Of a DNA stretch of 44,490 nucleotides, positions 1 to 7,892 are shown in pieces. The translations under genes and the position numbers were made by a program. The notes beneath the pieces are model-generated. The model made no database searches, was not told the origin of the DNA, and saw only the letters and a list, made by a program, of their open reading frames with translations. The DNA lies in NCBI RefSeq assembly GCF_000621505.1, contig NZ_KK211289.1, positions 239,671 to 284,160 of the forward strand, in the 5' to 3' direction. Every line of letters starts with the position of its first letter. Within the stretch, counting starts at the first letter, position 1. This DNA is from Ruminiclostridium cellobioparum DSM 1351 = ATCC 15832 (GTDB lineage Bacteria; Bacillota; Clostridia; Acetivibrionales; DSM-1351).

Positions 1-146
1 CCGATTTCTTCTCTCATTGCAACACCATTTGCTTTCAATGTGGTTACATCGGATTTTAACTCTTTTATATCAGCTTTAACCTCTTTAAACTGCGATGTAA
101 AATCAGCATACATTCTGGTCAATAATTCAAATGTGTCATCAGCCAC
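1..146 (-). CDS. Coiled-coil hypothetical protein, C-terminus outside window
   Basis: The minus strand reads VADDTFELLTRMYADF and continues for about 48 codons without a stop to the window edge. The residues are heptad-like, rich in K, E, D and L, which points to a coiled coil; no family is recognised. A GTG start at 146 is chosen because GGAG lies about 11 bases upstream; the ATG nine bases before it is out of frame and runs into TGA after four codons. An extended -10 box lies just upstream (170-178). It is divergent from the peroxidase operon. Function unknown. Confidence 0.6.
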   Translation of the reverse strand, partial: MADDTFELLTRMYADFTSQFKEVKADIKELKSDVTTLKANGVAMREEI

Positions 147-169
147 TTTTCATCACACTCCTTTCAAAT

Positions 170-178
170 ATTATATCA
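170..178 (-). promoter_or_regulatory. Extended -10 promoter element for the coiled-coil gene
   Basis: The minus strand reads TGATATAAT, a TGn extended -10 with a perfect TATAAT hexamer, about 24 bases before the GTG start. No good -35 is seen 17 bases upstream, as is common for extended -10 promoters. Inferred from sequence only. Confidence 0.45.
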
Positions 179-225
179 TGATTTCGCAAGAAAGCATGAT
201 ACTAAAATTTTATTTATTTTCCTGG

Positions 226-254
226 TTGACATACAATTTATTATTTTATATAAT
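226..254 (+). promoter_or_regulatory. Consensus sigma-A promoter of the peroxidase/ohrR operon
   Basis: TTGACA at 226-231 and TATAAT at 249-254 are separated by exactly 17 bases, a perfect vegetative promoter. It lies 54 bases upstream of the glutathione peroxidase start. Such a strong promoter fits a gene held off by a repressor; a candidate operator covers its -10 (249-278). Confidence 0.85.
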
Positions 255-278
255 TCAATTGTATCCAATTTAATTATA
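249..278 (+). promoter_or_regulatory. Candidate OhrR operator over the -10 box
   Basis: Two AATT-centred half-site pairs, TATAATTCAATTGTAT then CCAATTTAATTATA, follow the layout of the Bacillus subtilis ohrA operator (repeated TACAATT/AATTGTA blocks), matching about 25 of 30 positions as recalled from memory. The site begins at the -10 hexamer, so a bound repressor would block RNA polymerase. An ohrR-type gene is third in the same operon, which suggests autoregulation. Confidence 0.6.
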
Positions 279-307
279 TAAAATATACGGGTTAGGAGGA
301 TGCATTA

Positions 308-865
308 ATGAACATTTACGATTTTAAAGTCCTGGACGCACAGCATAATGAGATACAAATGGATACGTATAAGGGCAAAATCCTTCTGATAGTAAACACT
401 GCTACCGGATGCGGTTTTACACCTCAGTACGAGGGCCTGCAAATGCTATATGATAAATACAAGGATAAAGGCTTTGAAATTCTGGATTTCCCATGTAATC
501 AATTTCTTAACCAGGCACCGGGTTCAGATTCCGAAATAGTCAGCTTCTGCCAGACAAAATTCGGAGTTACCTTTAAAACTTTTTCAAAAATAGATGTGAA
601 CGGGAAAAATGCCGAACCCCTGTATAATTATTTAAAGTCCATAACCCCTGATGAACAGCAAAACAGTAAAAAATCTGCTATCGGAAAGGGTCTTGCTACC
701 ATAGGGCAAAATCTGCTGGGAACCAATATTAAATGGAATTTCACAAAGTTCCTGGTAGACCGGAACGGCAAGGTTGTTGCAAGGTATTCACCCATGCACA
801 AACCTGAGGATATTGAATCACAAATTATTGCCTTACTTGAGGGAGGATATCAAAATGTCACATGA
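308..865 (+). CDS. Glutathione peroxidase family protein (probably thioredoxin-dependent)
   Basis: A 185-residue thioredoxin-fold peroxidase that reduces hydroperoxides in the cytoplasm. Seen: the active-site loop NTATGCGFTPQY with peroxidatic Cys35 (cysteine, not selenocysteine), FPCNQF with Gln66, and the WNFTKFLVD block with Trp143 and Asn144, giving the catalytic tetrad. Cys81 in SFCQTKFG sits where thioredoxin-dependent members have the resolving cysteine, so thioredoxin rather than glutathione is the likely reductant (inference). A segment of about 25 residues before WNF is longer than in short family members. GGAGG lies just before the ATG. The gene overlaps the next by 11 bases and shares an operon with an OhrR-type repressor. 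Confidence 0.93.
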   Translation: MNIYDFKVLDAQHNEIQMDTYKGKILLIVNTATGCGFTPQYEGLQMLYDKYKDKGFEILDFPCNQFLNQAPGSDSEIVSFCQTKFGVTFKTFSKIDVNGKNAEPLYNYLKSITPDEQQNSKKSAIGKGLATIGQNLLGTNIKWNFTKFLVDRNGKVVARYSPMHKPEDIESQIIALLEGGYQNVT

Positions 866-1109
866 GTTTTACCCTGAGGGAGTATGTCCCATGCAAATAA
901 CTTTTGATCTTGAAGGAGATATTGTAAAAAACGTAGTTTTCAAAGGTGGCTGTGACGGAAATCTTAAAGCCATTAGCAGAGTTGTAGAAGGGATGTCGGT
1001 AGATAAAATAGAAGAATTTTTCAAAGGAATACAATGCGGACACAAAACAAGTTCCTGTACCGATCAGCTTGCCAGAGCCGTCAGGGCAGCATATGAAGAA
1101 GATGTGTAG
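855..1109 (+). CDS. TSCPD-domain protein (TIGR03905-like)
   Basis: 84 residues. The pattern EGVCPMQITFDLEG, then VFKGGCDGNLKAISRLVEG-like and CGHKTSSCTDQLARAV matches the small TSCPD family, whose conserved cysteines resemble the C-terminal metal-binding part of adenosylcobalamin-dependent ribonucleotide reductases. The molecular role is unknown. The start at 855 is chosen because GGGAGG precedes it by a normal distance and because it overlaps the peroxidase stop by 11 bases, indicating translational coupling. An upstream in-frame start at 774 would lie wholly within the peroxidase and is rejected. Placement between a peroxidase and a peroxide sensor hints at a redox-related job. Confidence 0.85.
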   Translation: MSHEFYPEGVCPMQITFDLEGDIVKNVVFKGGCDGNLKAISRVVEGMSVDKIEEFFKGIQCGHKTSSCTDQLARAVRAAYEEDV

Positions 1110-1154
1110 AATGTAACGCTTTATTGTGAGATTTCATTGTGCTATGGAGGTTAT

Positions 1155-1580
1155 ATGAATTACGACTCATTAAAATTGGGAAATCAATTATGCTTTCCGT
1201 TATATGCCTGTTCAAAGGAAATTATCCGGAAATACAAACCGTTTCTGGATCCTCTGGGATTGACATATACTCAATATATAGCTCTGATGGCATTATGGGA
1301 AGAAGATAATTTAACTGTAAAAGCTCTGGGTGAAAGGCTTTATCTGGATTCCGGAACCCTTACTCCTCTGTTGAAGAAAATGGAGGGTCAAAAATTAATT
1401 AAGCGCATAAGAAGTTCGGAGGATGAAAGAAATGTTTATATCAAATTAACTGAAGACGGCAATCTCCTGAAGGATAAAGCCGCAGCTGTCCCCGAGCAGA
1501 TAGGCAGATGCTTTTCTTTGTCAAATGAAGAAGTGCTTTTTTTACACCAAACTCTGCACAAAATTTTAAAACAAATCTAG
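1155..1580 (+). CDS. ohrR: MarR-family organic-hydroperoxide-sensing repressor, OhrR type
   Basis: 141 residues with the MarR winged-helix fold. The N-terminus NQLCFPLYACSKEI carries Cys13 at the position of the peroxide-sensing Cys15 of Bacillus OhrR. Helix and wing blocks TYTQYIALMALWEE, LGERLYLDSGTLTPLLKKME and RSSEDERNVYIKLTEDG are typical of OhrR. Family knowledge: oxidation of the Cys by organic peroxides releases DNA. The ATG at 1155 is preceded by GGAGG; the in-frame TTG at 1137 has no ribosome binding site. The gene ends convergently with the tad operon, overlapping it by 4 bases. It probably controls its own operon through the site at 249-278. Confidence 0.9.
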   Translation: MNYDSLKLGNQLCFPLYACSKEIIRKYKPFLDPLGLTYTQYIALMALWEEDNLTVKALGERLYLDSGTLTPLLKKMEGQKLIKRIRSSEDERNVYIKLTEDGNLLKDKAAAVPEQIGRCFSLSNEEVLFLHQTLHKILKQI

Positions 1581-2257
1581 TGGCCTCTTTCAAGTTTTGC
1601 TCCTGCAAAGCTTGAAAGGCTAATTTTTCTTTTCGAAATCAATCCTTTTATTTCCATATCTCTTATTAGTGCAAACAAATATGTTCCCTTTTCAACCATA
1701 TTTGTTCTGGGATTTCCGTTGATATAAATGCCTGTCTTGTCACTATCCGGCCACAAACGGGAAAGGGCCGTGTTTATGATATTTTCCAGTTCTGACGGTT
1801 CTTTAATTTCTCCCTGTTCAAAGGTGCTGCCATTGGCATGAATGGTGTATTTTAGGCTGCCATTTGTCAATGTTGTGGAACATAATAGCAGGTTATTATT
1901 TATATTGATACTTGATAAGCTTACATTCCTATAAAATATTTCATTGAAGGCAGCACTTGCCGTACTCATATTAATTTCAACACCTTCCAGCAGCTTTTTT
2001 CCGGAGGTATCTGAAAAACCCTTTGACATTTCTTCAAGATGCTCTGCCTTAATTTGTTGTGAAGCAGCTGTAACAGCATAATCCATTGCCTTTGAAACTT
2101 CATTGCGCTTGTAGGTATAAAGAGAATAGTCGGCAATGTTTATAAAAATCATCAGTAATAGTACTATCGCTGATAATCCTATAAATAACGTACCCAGTCC
2201 GCCGCCTTCCTCATTTATTGGCAGATTACTTGTTATACGGCTTATTTTTTTACTCAT
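1577..2257 (-). CDS. TadE/TadG-like pseudopilin
   Basis: 226 residues from the ATG at 2257. A short basic leader and GGGLGTLFIGLSAIVLLLMIFINIADYSLYTYKRN give a class III prepilin-like N-terminus with one membrane helix; the Gly just before the hydrophobic run is a plausible peptidase site. The rest is a polar domain with no catalytic motif. TadE-like proteins are minor pilins of Tad/Flp pili. The start is set by an 8-base overlap with the stop of the upstream TadE-like gene (coupled translation); an ATG 63 bases earlier would add a polar stretch read from within that gene. It is the last gene of the tad operon. Confidence 0.65.
   Translation of the reverse strand: MSKKISRITSNLPINEEGGGLGTLFIGLSAIVLLLMIFINIADYSLYTYKRNEVSKAMDYAVTAASQQIKAEHLEEMSKGFSDTSGKKLLEGVEINMSTASAAFNEIFYRNVSLSSININNNLLLCSTTLTNGSLKYTIHANGSTFEQGEIKEPSELENIINTALSRLWPDSDKTGIYINGNPRTNMVEKGTYLFALIRDMEIKGLISKRKISLSSFAGAKLERGH
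1587..1618 (+). terminator. Intrinsic terminator of the ohrR operon
   Basis: A 14-base-pair stem (one G-U) with loop TCCT, followed by GCTAATTTTTCTTTT on the plus strand. It begins 6 bases after the ohrR stop and lies inside the 3' end of the convergent TadE-like gene, so the coding sequence there does double duty. Confidence 0.8.
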
Positions 2258-2696
2258 CGGTTTGCTTTTTTTCAACTCTGCAGATTGCTTTTGCCCTGTA
2301 ATACAACTTTCCGTTTTCAACCGCAGAATTTCCTTCTATCCTTGAAGTTAAGCTCTCATTTTTTGACTGCACCTTAATGCTGAAGACCTCTCCCCTGTCA
2401 AGAATCCCTCCTGTCGTATAGGGAAGCAGCCCCGATACCGACCCGTTTGAGTTTATTGAACCGGATTCAAGTATGACATTTTCTTCCGCGAAGTCACCTA
2501 ATTTATTCAGGTTTGTAATCATTTCTTCTTTGTCTCCTTTAGTCAAAACACCTGTTATCATTACCTTGTGTGCCGCAGTATCTATGGTATTCTTTATATA
2601 CCTTTGCTTTGTGTCAAATTCATAGAAGGCCAGGGCCTTAAAAAAGAGCAGTGCAATAACAGGTATAATTATCAGGAAAGCATATATTTTATTCAA
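2250..2696 (-). CDS. TadE-like minor pilin / membrane-anchored protein
   Basis: 148 residues starting at TTG 2696; no in-frame ATG exists nearby, and GGAGG is 9 bases upstream. One N-terminal membrane helix (IYAFLIIIPVIALLFFKALAFYEF) is followed by a polar, probably extracellular domain; DTKQRYIKNTIDTAAHKV resembles the helix after the membrane segment in TadE-like proteins. Position between tiny pilin-like genes and a second TadE-like gene supports a minor pilin role. The family assignment is by context and shape, not by a strict motif. Confidence 0.6.
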   Translation of the reverse strand: MNKIYAFLIIIPVIALLFFKALAFYEFDTKQRYIKNTIDTAAHKVMITGVLTKGDKEEMITNLNKLGDFAEENVILESGSINSNGSVSGLLPYTTGGILDRGEVFSIKVQSKNESLTSRIEGNSAVENGKLYYRAKAICRVEKKQTDE

Positions 2697-2729
2697 AATC
2701 CCAAACCTCCGTTTTATAGAGAAAAGTTT

Positions 2730-2876
2730 TTACTTAATATTTTCACTTAGATCCTGTACTGTTTTATATACTTCTCCGCCGGTATCAGAGATAAGTTCCG
2801 TAACCGGAAGCACAGTACCTATAACCAGTGCAATGCACAGTGCAAACATAATTATTGCAATTAATATATTTTTCAT
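2730..2876 (-). CDS. Small membrane peptide, third Flp-like paralogue
   Basis: 48 residues: MKNILIAIIMFALCIALVIGTVLPV then a short polar tail ending DLSENIK. One hydrophobic helix starts after three residues; the pattern (MK.I.I.I.MFA...AL.I...LP) matches the two genes immediately upstream. GAGG in the end of the previous gene precedes the ATG, and the gap is 3 bases. Probable Flp-type pilin or pilus-assembly peptide by position; no prepilin cleavage motif (G before a F/E/Y) is visible, so major pilin status is unproven. Confidence 0.6.
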   Translation of the reverse strand: MKNILIAIIMFALCIALVIGTVLPVTELISDTGGEVYKTVQDLSENIK

Positions 2877-2879
2877 TGG

Positions 2880-3050
2880 CTACCTCGTGATGGCCGTAGA
2901 TAGTGAACTGACTTTGGTATCCACGGAATCCATCTGTACCTCAACCTTTTGTCCATTTTCTCTGCCATGCTCGGCAAGTGGCAATATTACAGCTATCAGC
3001 AGTGCCATTGCTATGGCAAACATAGCTATTGATAATATAATTTTTTTCAT
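2880..3050 (-). CDS. Small membrane peptide, second Flp-like paralogue
   Basis: 56 residues: MKKIILSIAMFAIAMALLIAVILPLAEHG, then a polar tail VDTKVSSLSTAITR. It is clearly homologous to the peptide at 3143-3307 (shared IIxSIxxxAIALxIxVxxPLxEHGxxxGQK). A single helix begins at residue 4 with no long leader. AGGA precedes the ATG. It sits in a tandem array of three paralogues downstream of tadC. Likely a pilus subunit or assembly factor. Confidence 0.65.
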   Translation of the reverse strand: MKKIILSIAMFAIAMALLIAVILPLAEHGRENGQKVEVQMDSVDTKVSSLSTAITR

Positions 3051-3142
3051 ATTTCCTGGCTCCTTTTATTTTTTAAATGATTTTTTATTCCCTGTAATTG
3101 ATCGCTTAAAGTTTGTTTTATTCAACCGGGTTTTTACATTAG

Positions 3143-3307
3143 CTACCTGATCACTTCAGTTAGCCTGGATTTAACTATTTCTCCCTGCAAAACTGCTTTT
3201 TGGCCTGCAGCCGTCCCGTGTTCGAACAACGGTATTATGACTCCTATAATAAGAGCCAATGCAATGGCCAATAATACAATAGATACAATTATCTGCTTAA
3301 TCTCCAA
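3143..3307 (-). CDS. Small membrane peptide, first Flp-like paralogue (start codon uncertain)
   Basis: About 52-54 residues: EIKQIIVSIVLLAIALALIIGVIIPLFEHG followed by QKAVLQGEIVKSRLTEVIR. AGGAGG (3311-3316) starts one base after the tadC stop. The nearest conventional start is TTG 3307, only 3 bases from that box; an ATT at 3301 lies at 9 bases and aligns exactly with the ATG of the paralogue next door (IKQIIVSI against MKKIILSI). I give TTG as the start but ATT is a real possibility. One membrane helix; probable Tad-system peptide. Confidence 0.6.
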   Translation of the reverse strand: MEIKQIIVSIVLLAIALALIIGVIIPLFEHGTAAGQKAVLQGEIVKSRLTEVIR

Positions 3308-3317
3308 CCACCTCCTG

Positions 3318-4457
3318 CTAGATATAATCAAAGGCCTTATAAACTATGTCAAGCATAGGATCCAGCATTAGTCTGGCCAATTCATAAACCAGCGGCACTA
3401 TACTCAGAAATGCTGCCAGATCAATAAAATCCACAGTTTCATCAGCTGTCATGATAATAGCCTCATCTCTCTCAATAATTTCCCGCTCAAGGATCTGAAG
3501 AGCAATTTCCTTATCTGTCCGACTGTATATCTCTAAAATGTTGGCTATTTTTGTAAGACTTTTTATGTTTCTGTTCTTCAAAAAGTTAAAGGCCTTGACC
3601 TTATCGTATTTAAAAAGATGGGAGAATTCCCTGAAGAATTTTGAATATATTTTTGAAGACCTCTCCAGTTGATTGATAATATCAAGGGTTTTAATACCCT
3701 CAACTTTTGAAAGAAGTTCAAAAACATATTCAAGTTTGATTATTTCTCTTTTGTATACAGAACCTTTTATAAGCCAGCTTATAATAAAAAACATATCGGG
3801 TATAAATGAAGAAGGAATCATTGCTATGAGGTGTTTAAGGTGAAAGGTTTCGATTAACTTTACTTTTTGCCAGGTGTCCAGAAACCATTTTGTTTTTTCG
3901 TCCAAAAGATGTCTATCCGACGTATTTAATTGTTCTGCAATTACATCTTCAACCATATTGTATTTCTCTGAATAAATGCTGCCCGACAGCTTCCTGGAAT
4001 CAATATTCTCCAATATTTGCTTGTAAAGCTGGTATTTAGTATGATCTACAGTTTCTGAACGGCCAAAGAGGATTTGATCAGAGCCCGACGTCTCAACTAT
4101 TATTTTGGCTTGATAGGCTGTGTTGCTGTACAAAATCGCCAGAAATAAACCCGTAAAGAATAGCAAACAAAGGAATTTCAAAAAATAAAACTGCGAAAGG
4201 CTTATTCCTGCTTCACTAAGTTCAAGTATTTTAGTCAGATATCTGTTCACCAGCGTTTTTTTGTTCTTTGAGATAAAGTTTAGCGGGGCAGATATGATTT
4301 TATGTTTTGTGACCCTTTCCAATAAAAATAATAAGGGTGTCTTGCCCTCCTTTTCTCTCTCAATATATACCGAAGGTCTTACTGCTTTATATAAAACCCC
4401 GGATGCAATCAGCAGGATTCCCAGCAAAGCGGCAAAAATCATCAGCCCTTTAATCAT
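3318..4457 (-). CDS. TadC-like type II/IV secretion inner-membrane protein
   Basis: 379 residues. Membrane helices at about 3-26 and 90-112, another after the central soluble part (LIAMIPSSFIPDMFFIISWLI), and a C-terminal one (DFIDLAAFLSIVPLVYELARLML). This is the GspF/TadC arrangement of a membrane platform on which the pilus ATPase acts. AAGGAGG lies before the ATG. It follows tadB by a few bases and its stop touches the next gene's ribosome binding site. The sequence between residues 115 and 190 (rich in S, D, E, K) is longer than the usual linker. Assignment rests on topology and order after cpaF-tadB. Confidence 0.75.
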   Translation of the reverse strand: MIKGLMIFAALLGILLIASGVLYKAVRPSVYIEREKEGKTPLLFLLERVTKHKIISAPLNFISKNKKTLVNRYLTKILELSEAGISLSQFYFLKFLCLLFFTGLFLAILYSNTAYQAKIIVETSGSDQILFGRSETVDHTKYQLYKQILENIDSRKLSGSIYSEKYNMVEDVIAEQLNTSDRHLLDEKTKWFLDTWQKVKLIETFHLKHLIAMIPSSFIPDMFFIISWLIKGSVYKREIIKLEYVFELLSKVEGIKTLDIINQLERSSKIYSKFFREFSHLFKYDKVKAFNFLKNRNIKSLTKIANILEIYSRTDKEIALQILEREIIERDEAIIMTADETVDFIDLAAFLSIVPLVYELARLMLDPMLDIVYKAFDYI

Positions 4458-4467
4458 GTTGTCCTCC

Positions 4468-5406
4468 TTATATTCTTCTCAGTATTCTTACCATCAATAG
4501 TGCACCCAGTGAGAATACGGCAATTTTAGCAAATGAAGCAGTCACATTATAATAAAGCCCTGTATTTGTACCTAATATGGTCTTATTTAGAAGCAATATG
4601 ACCGGAAGACTCAAAATACTCGCGCCCACTGTAAAAACCTCATACCATATGAGTCTCTTATTTTTCTTTTTTTCAATATTGTTGTACCTGGTAATAGTCC
4701 GGTTTAGCTTATAAAGCTGGCCTATAAGTTCACCTCCGTTCTCACGGTAATTTACCAGCAGCAAAACAAAAATATTGAACCAGGTATCATTAATCCTGTC
4801 CCTCACTTCACAAAGACTGTTGTTCAAATCACTGCAATCGGAAGCCCTTGATATAATCCTGCCCAGCGACCGGTCCATATTCCTGCCGCACTCCAGAAGT
4901 GCCGGCTTTATCCTGCAGTGCAGCATAAATGAACTCCTGAAACCATCAATTAAGACGGGTATTTTCATTCTAAGGCTATACTTCATATAATCAACGATTA
5001 ACGTAAATACATAATACGGAACCATCATGCACAGAAGGAAAGTTACAAGTTTGGTATACCAGAGATTTAAGACCCCATTCAAGGCCAGGTACATAAGACT
5101 CCCAACAAGAGGTAAGCCAAGGGTAAAAACTGCCGCTATTCTTCTCTCGGCCAAAGCGTCCAATAAAAAGTATGATATGGAATTTGAAAGTTTACGGGAT
5201 AATATTTTCAAGGGAAACCTGTTTGTGAAAAATTCAATGAAATAAAGATATTTGGCTTTCTTTATGTTTTTAATATTTTTATAATTTAATGGAGCAACTT
5301 TGTATACCGATACGTATATTCCGGCTAAAACCAGCAGCAGCCCCGCCAGAAGAAATGAAAGAAAAGGATTGAAATGATACAGCACACCTTTTACTGAATC
5401 CAGCAT
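4468..5406 (-). CDS. TadB-like type II secretion F-family protein
   Basis: 312 residues with the GspF/TadB layout: one N-terminal helix (12-36), a paired hydrophobic region at about 88-140, a cytoplasmic GspF-like domain (DGFRSSFMLHCRIKPALLECGRNM, then LVNYRENGGELIGQLYKLN) and two C-terminal helices. Family knowledge: an inner-membrane platform protein with TadC for Tad pili. GGAGG 8 bases before ATG; the start lies 1 base after the cpaF stop. Confidence 0.8.
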   Translation of the reverse strand: MLDSVKGVLYHFNPFLSFLLAGLLLVLAGIYVSVYKVAPLNYKNIKNIKKAKYLYFIEFFTNRFPLKILSRKLSNSISYFLLDALAERRIAAVFTLGLPLVGSLMYLALNGVLNLWYTKLVTFLLCMMVPYYVFTLIVDYMKYSLRMKIPVLIDGFRSSFMLHCRIKPALLECGRNMDRSLGRIISRASDCSDLNNSLCEVRDRINDTWFNIFVLLLVNYRENGGELIGQLYKLNRTITRYNNIEKKKNKRLIWYEVFTVGASILSLPVILLLNKTILGTNTGLYYNVTASFAKIAVFSLGALLMVRILRRI

Positions 5407-5407
5407 A

Positions 5408-6922
5408 TTATTTCCCTCCGGATATTCTTTCCGGCTCAGGACCGAACAAACCTTTAAGTTCCTCTATATCCGAATTTGACATTTCATACTCCATGCATGA
5501 CAATATCTGTTCCCTGGACAAGCCCTTCTGATTGACCCAATACTGTCCTTTCTCCCTGTCAAATACAAACAGGTCATTTATCTGAAAGGACATGCCTTCT
5601 TCATTTGCAATAACCTCTGAGACCTTATATACATACCTTTGTCCGGTTTCCCTGTCAAGCTTGATATGTACCACAAGATCGACTGCGTCAGCCACATCGA
5701 ACTGGGCTTCCCTGTAGTCGGTATAATACCCCGTCTGCATTAAAAGCTGTCTGAGATCATGTATCATTCGTCTTGTACTTGAAGAATGGAAGGTAAAAAG
5801 GCTTCCCCTGGCCTGCCTTAACATGGCTTTTATCATTTCAAAAGCTTCATAGGAGTTCCTTACCTCTCCATAGATAACTATATCTCTGTTTAACCTGAAG
5901 AAGATTTCTGTAATGTCGGAAGGTTTAAAATCTTTTGTATACTGCAGTTCCACAATGTTTTTCTCGGGATAGTTGGTTGAAATATTCAGCTCATGTATAT
6001 TCTCTGCCAGTCCGATGCTTATATCGGGATCCAGCTGTTTGATAATAAGTTCATCTGCGGCAGTAGTCTTGCCTGAGCCCTGTTCTCCTATGATTGCAAC
6101 ATTTCGTCTGCCTTTTCCCGCCAGCAGCTCAATGATTCTTGCTATCCTGTCCTCTACAAATTTACTCCGGTATTTCATCAACTGGGCTTTTGAGGCAAAA
6201 AGTCTCACATTTACGACATAATACTTGGACAGTGGCGGTCTTAAGGCAGTGACTCTGGAGCCATTTTTCAATATGGCACTTACCAGCGGATATCCTGCAT
6301 TTATCTCTTCCTTTGCTGTGGATGTAAGCCTGTTCTCTATGACTTTACGGTAGCTCTCCTCATTCTTGAAAATGAAGTTTGAATTGGGGATATGCCTTTT
6401 TATTCCATTGTACTGAAGCCATATGTAATCTCTTCTGGTACAGGCAATTTCATTTAGCATGGGATCAAATACAAGCTCGTCCAGTATTCCATAACCATAT
6501 ATCTCTTGGTAAATAATCTGCGTCAGCTTTTGAAGTTTGGTATCAAATTCGTCAAGCTCACTTATGGAATATTTGCTCAGATAGCTGCTTATTTCATTGT
6601 CTATGGGTTTTACAGCCTCTTTGGCTCCGGTATAAATATTTTCATAATAGTTTATATGATACTCTTGCAATAGTTGATCAATGTTATCGGAGTTTATAAG
6701 ATCGGACTTCTCGATTAAAATAAAGTAAATGCTGTTTTGGATAAATTCCCGCGCCTGTACACTACCATCTATAGCCAGGAGCTTCTGAGTCTGCCTGATC
6801 GCTTCAAGATAACCGGCACCTCCCTCGTGTATCTCGTTCATACCTGCAAAACCATTGATCCGGAGTTCTTCCTCAATATAATTCATAAGCTCCGCCAAAC
6901 ATAATCTTTGTAGTATTCTCAT
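5408..6922 (-). CDS. cpaF: CpaF/TadA-type secretion ATPase
   Basis: 504 residues; the hexameric ATPase that powers Tad/Flp pilus assembly. Seen: an N-terminal helical domain, ALRPPLSKYYVVNVR before the nucleotide domain, Walker A GEQGSGKT (279-286), Walker B region DIVIYGEVRN, and the GSLFTFHSSSTRRMIHDLRQLL motif of the family. The usual length is 400-500. The ATG at 6922 has GGAG 6 bases upstream and starts 2 bases after the cpaE stop; an ATG at 6934 inside cpaE lacks a ribosome binding site. Confidence 0.92.
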   Translation of the reverse strand: MRILQRLCLAELMNYIEEELRINGFAGMNEIHEGGAGYLEAIRQTQKLLAIDGSVQAREFIQNSIYFILIEKSDLINSDNIDQLLQEYHINYYENIYTGAKEAVKPIDNEISSYLSKYSISELDEFDTKLQKLTQIIYQEIYGYGILDELVFDPMLNEIACTRRDYIWLQYNGIKRHIPNSNFIFKNEESYRKVIENRLTSTAKEEINAGYPLVSAILKNGSRVTALRPPLSKYYVVNVRLFASKAQLMKYRSKFVEDRIARIIELLAGKGRRNVAIIGEQGSGKTTAADELIIKQLDPDISIGLAENIHELNISTNYPEKNIVELQYTKDFKPSDITEIFFRLNRDIVIYGEVRNSYEAFEMIKAMLRQARGSLFTFHSSSTRRMIHDLRQLLMQTGYYTDYREAQFDVADAVDLVVHIKLDRETGQRYVYKVSEVIANEEGMSFQINDLFVFDREKGQYWVNQKGLSREQILSCMEYEMSNSDIEELKGLFGPEPERISGGK

Positions 6923-6924
6923 TT

Positions 6925-7803
6925 TTAACTCCATTTCTGTTTTGTATAAAGGTATTTTGCTCCTGCTATGCCAAACCGTCTGAGAAACCGCCCAAATATA
7001 CCGCTGCCATTGGTCATCCCGTCACCGGACGTAATGCTACCGGCTTTACCGTCGCCAGTTACACCGTTTTCTGCTGCAATCCCCAGTTCCTGAAGCATAT
7101 AGCCTGATATTTTTTCAACGGATTTATTACAGGCAGTTTCTCTCTGTAGGTACAGGTGGAGGCTATTGCGGTTTTTCATTTCCTGAAGTGTTTCACAGTA
7201 CTCATGTGTAAAAACTTTATTTAAACCAAATCTACGCTTCAAATCAGATACCTTTGGATAAATATTACGGTATTTGGATATCAAATGAACTGTTTCCTTA
7301 TTTGCAGAAACTTTCTTTTCTGACGGTTTCAATCCATTTATGCATTCAATATCCTGACAATACAGCTTTAAAATCATATCTGCCTGGTGAAGCACAAGTT
7401 TGGAAAGGATATTCTCACTTTCCGAAACAGTGTCGACGATTATTAAATCAAATGAACTTTTCAGCATCTCAAACAAATCTGCAAATTTCTCAGCATTTTT
7501 AACAGCATAGCTGTTGGTCATTTTATAGCTTCCAAGAAAGCAAATATCTCCGTACCTTGGTATAATTCCTTGAATTATTTCTTCCTTCATATTTTCAAAA
7601 AATTTATAGTTTATCAGGTCTTCAAGTCCGGTGTCCGATGAATCAATTCCAAACAATCTATACAGCGAACTGTGCTTTAAATTTAAACAGCAGACCAATA
7701 CCTTTAATTTTCTATTACCGGACATTTGATTTGCAAGCATATATGTAACTACCGATTTGCCTGATTGTTTGGAGTCCGACCAAACTGCAAGTATTTTCCC
7801 CAT
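6925..7803 (-). CDS. CpaE-like ParA/MinD-family ATPase of the Tad system
   Basis: 292 residues. N-terminus GKILAVWSDSKQSGKSVVTYMLANQM holds a deviant Walker A (K-Q-S-G-K-S, both lysines present); DLIIVDTVSES is the Walker B-like strand. Such ATPases localise Tad pili at the cell pole or septum. The C-terminal 45 residues are Gly/Ser-rich, then basic (GRFLRRFGIAGAKYLY). The true start is ATG 7803 with GGGAGG upstream; the in-frame ATG at 7821 gives the N-terminus MAWEVN from a leader sequence repeated elsewhere in the window (7801-7870). Confidence 0.82.
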   Translation of the reverse strand: MGKILAVWSDSKQSGKSVVTYMLANQMSGNRKLKVLVCCLNLKHSSLYRLFGIDSSDTGLEDLINYKFFENMKEEIIQGIIPRYGDICFLGSYKMTNSYAVKNAEKFADLFEMLKSSFDLIIVDTVSESENILSKLVLHQADMILKLYCQDIECINGLKPSEKKVSANKETVHLISKYRNIYPKVSDLKRRFGLNKVFTHEYCETLQEMKNRNSLHLYLQRETACNKSVEKISGYMLQELGIAAENGVTGDGKAGSITSGDGMTNGSGIFGRFLRRFGIAGAKYLYTKQKWS

Positions 7804-7870
7804 ATTAACCTCCCAAGCCATATTATTATGGCTTTGAGCCGCTTAGCGGCCACAAAATGTAATGAAATCT
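7801..7870 (-). promoter_or_regulatory. Repeated structured 5' leader, copy before cpaE
   Basis: On the minus strand this leader has a hairpin GCCGC-TAA-GCGGC, then a perfect hairpin AAGCCATA-ATAA-TATGGCTT, then GGGAGGTTAATATGGG with the start codon. The block from CATTACATTTTGTGGCC to the ATG recurs before cpaB (8529-8578) and, with changes, before yviE (31952-32064). Similarity stops at the start codon. Role unknown; position suggests control of translation initiation. Confidence 0.6.
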
Positions 7871-7892
7871 CTTCACTACTATCATGAATCTT

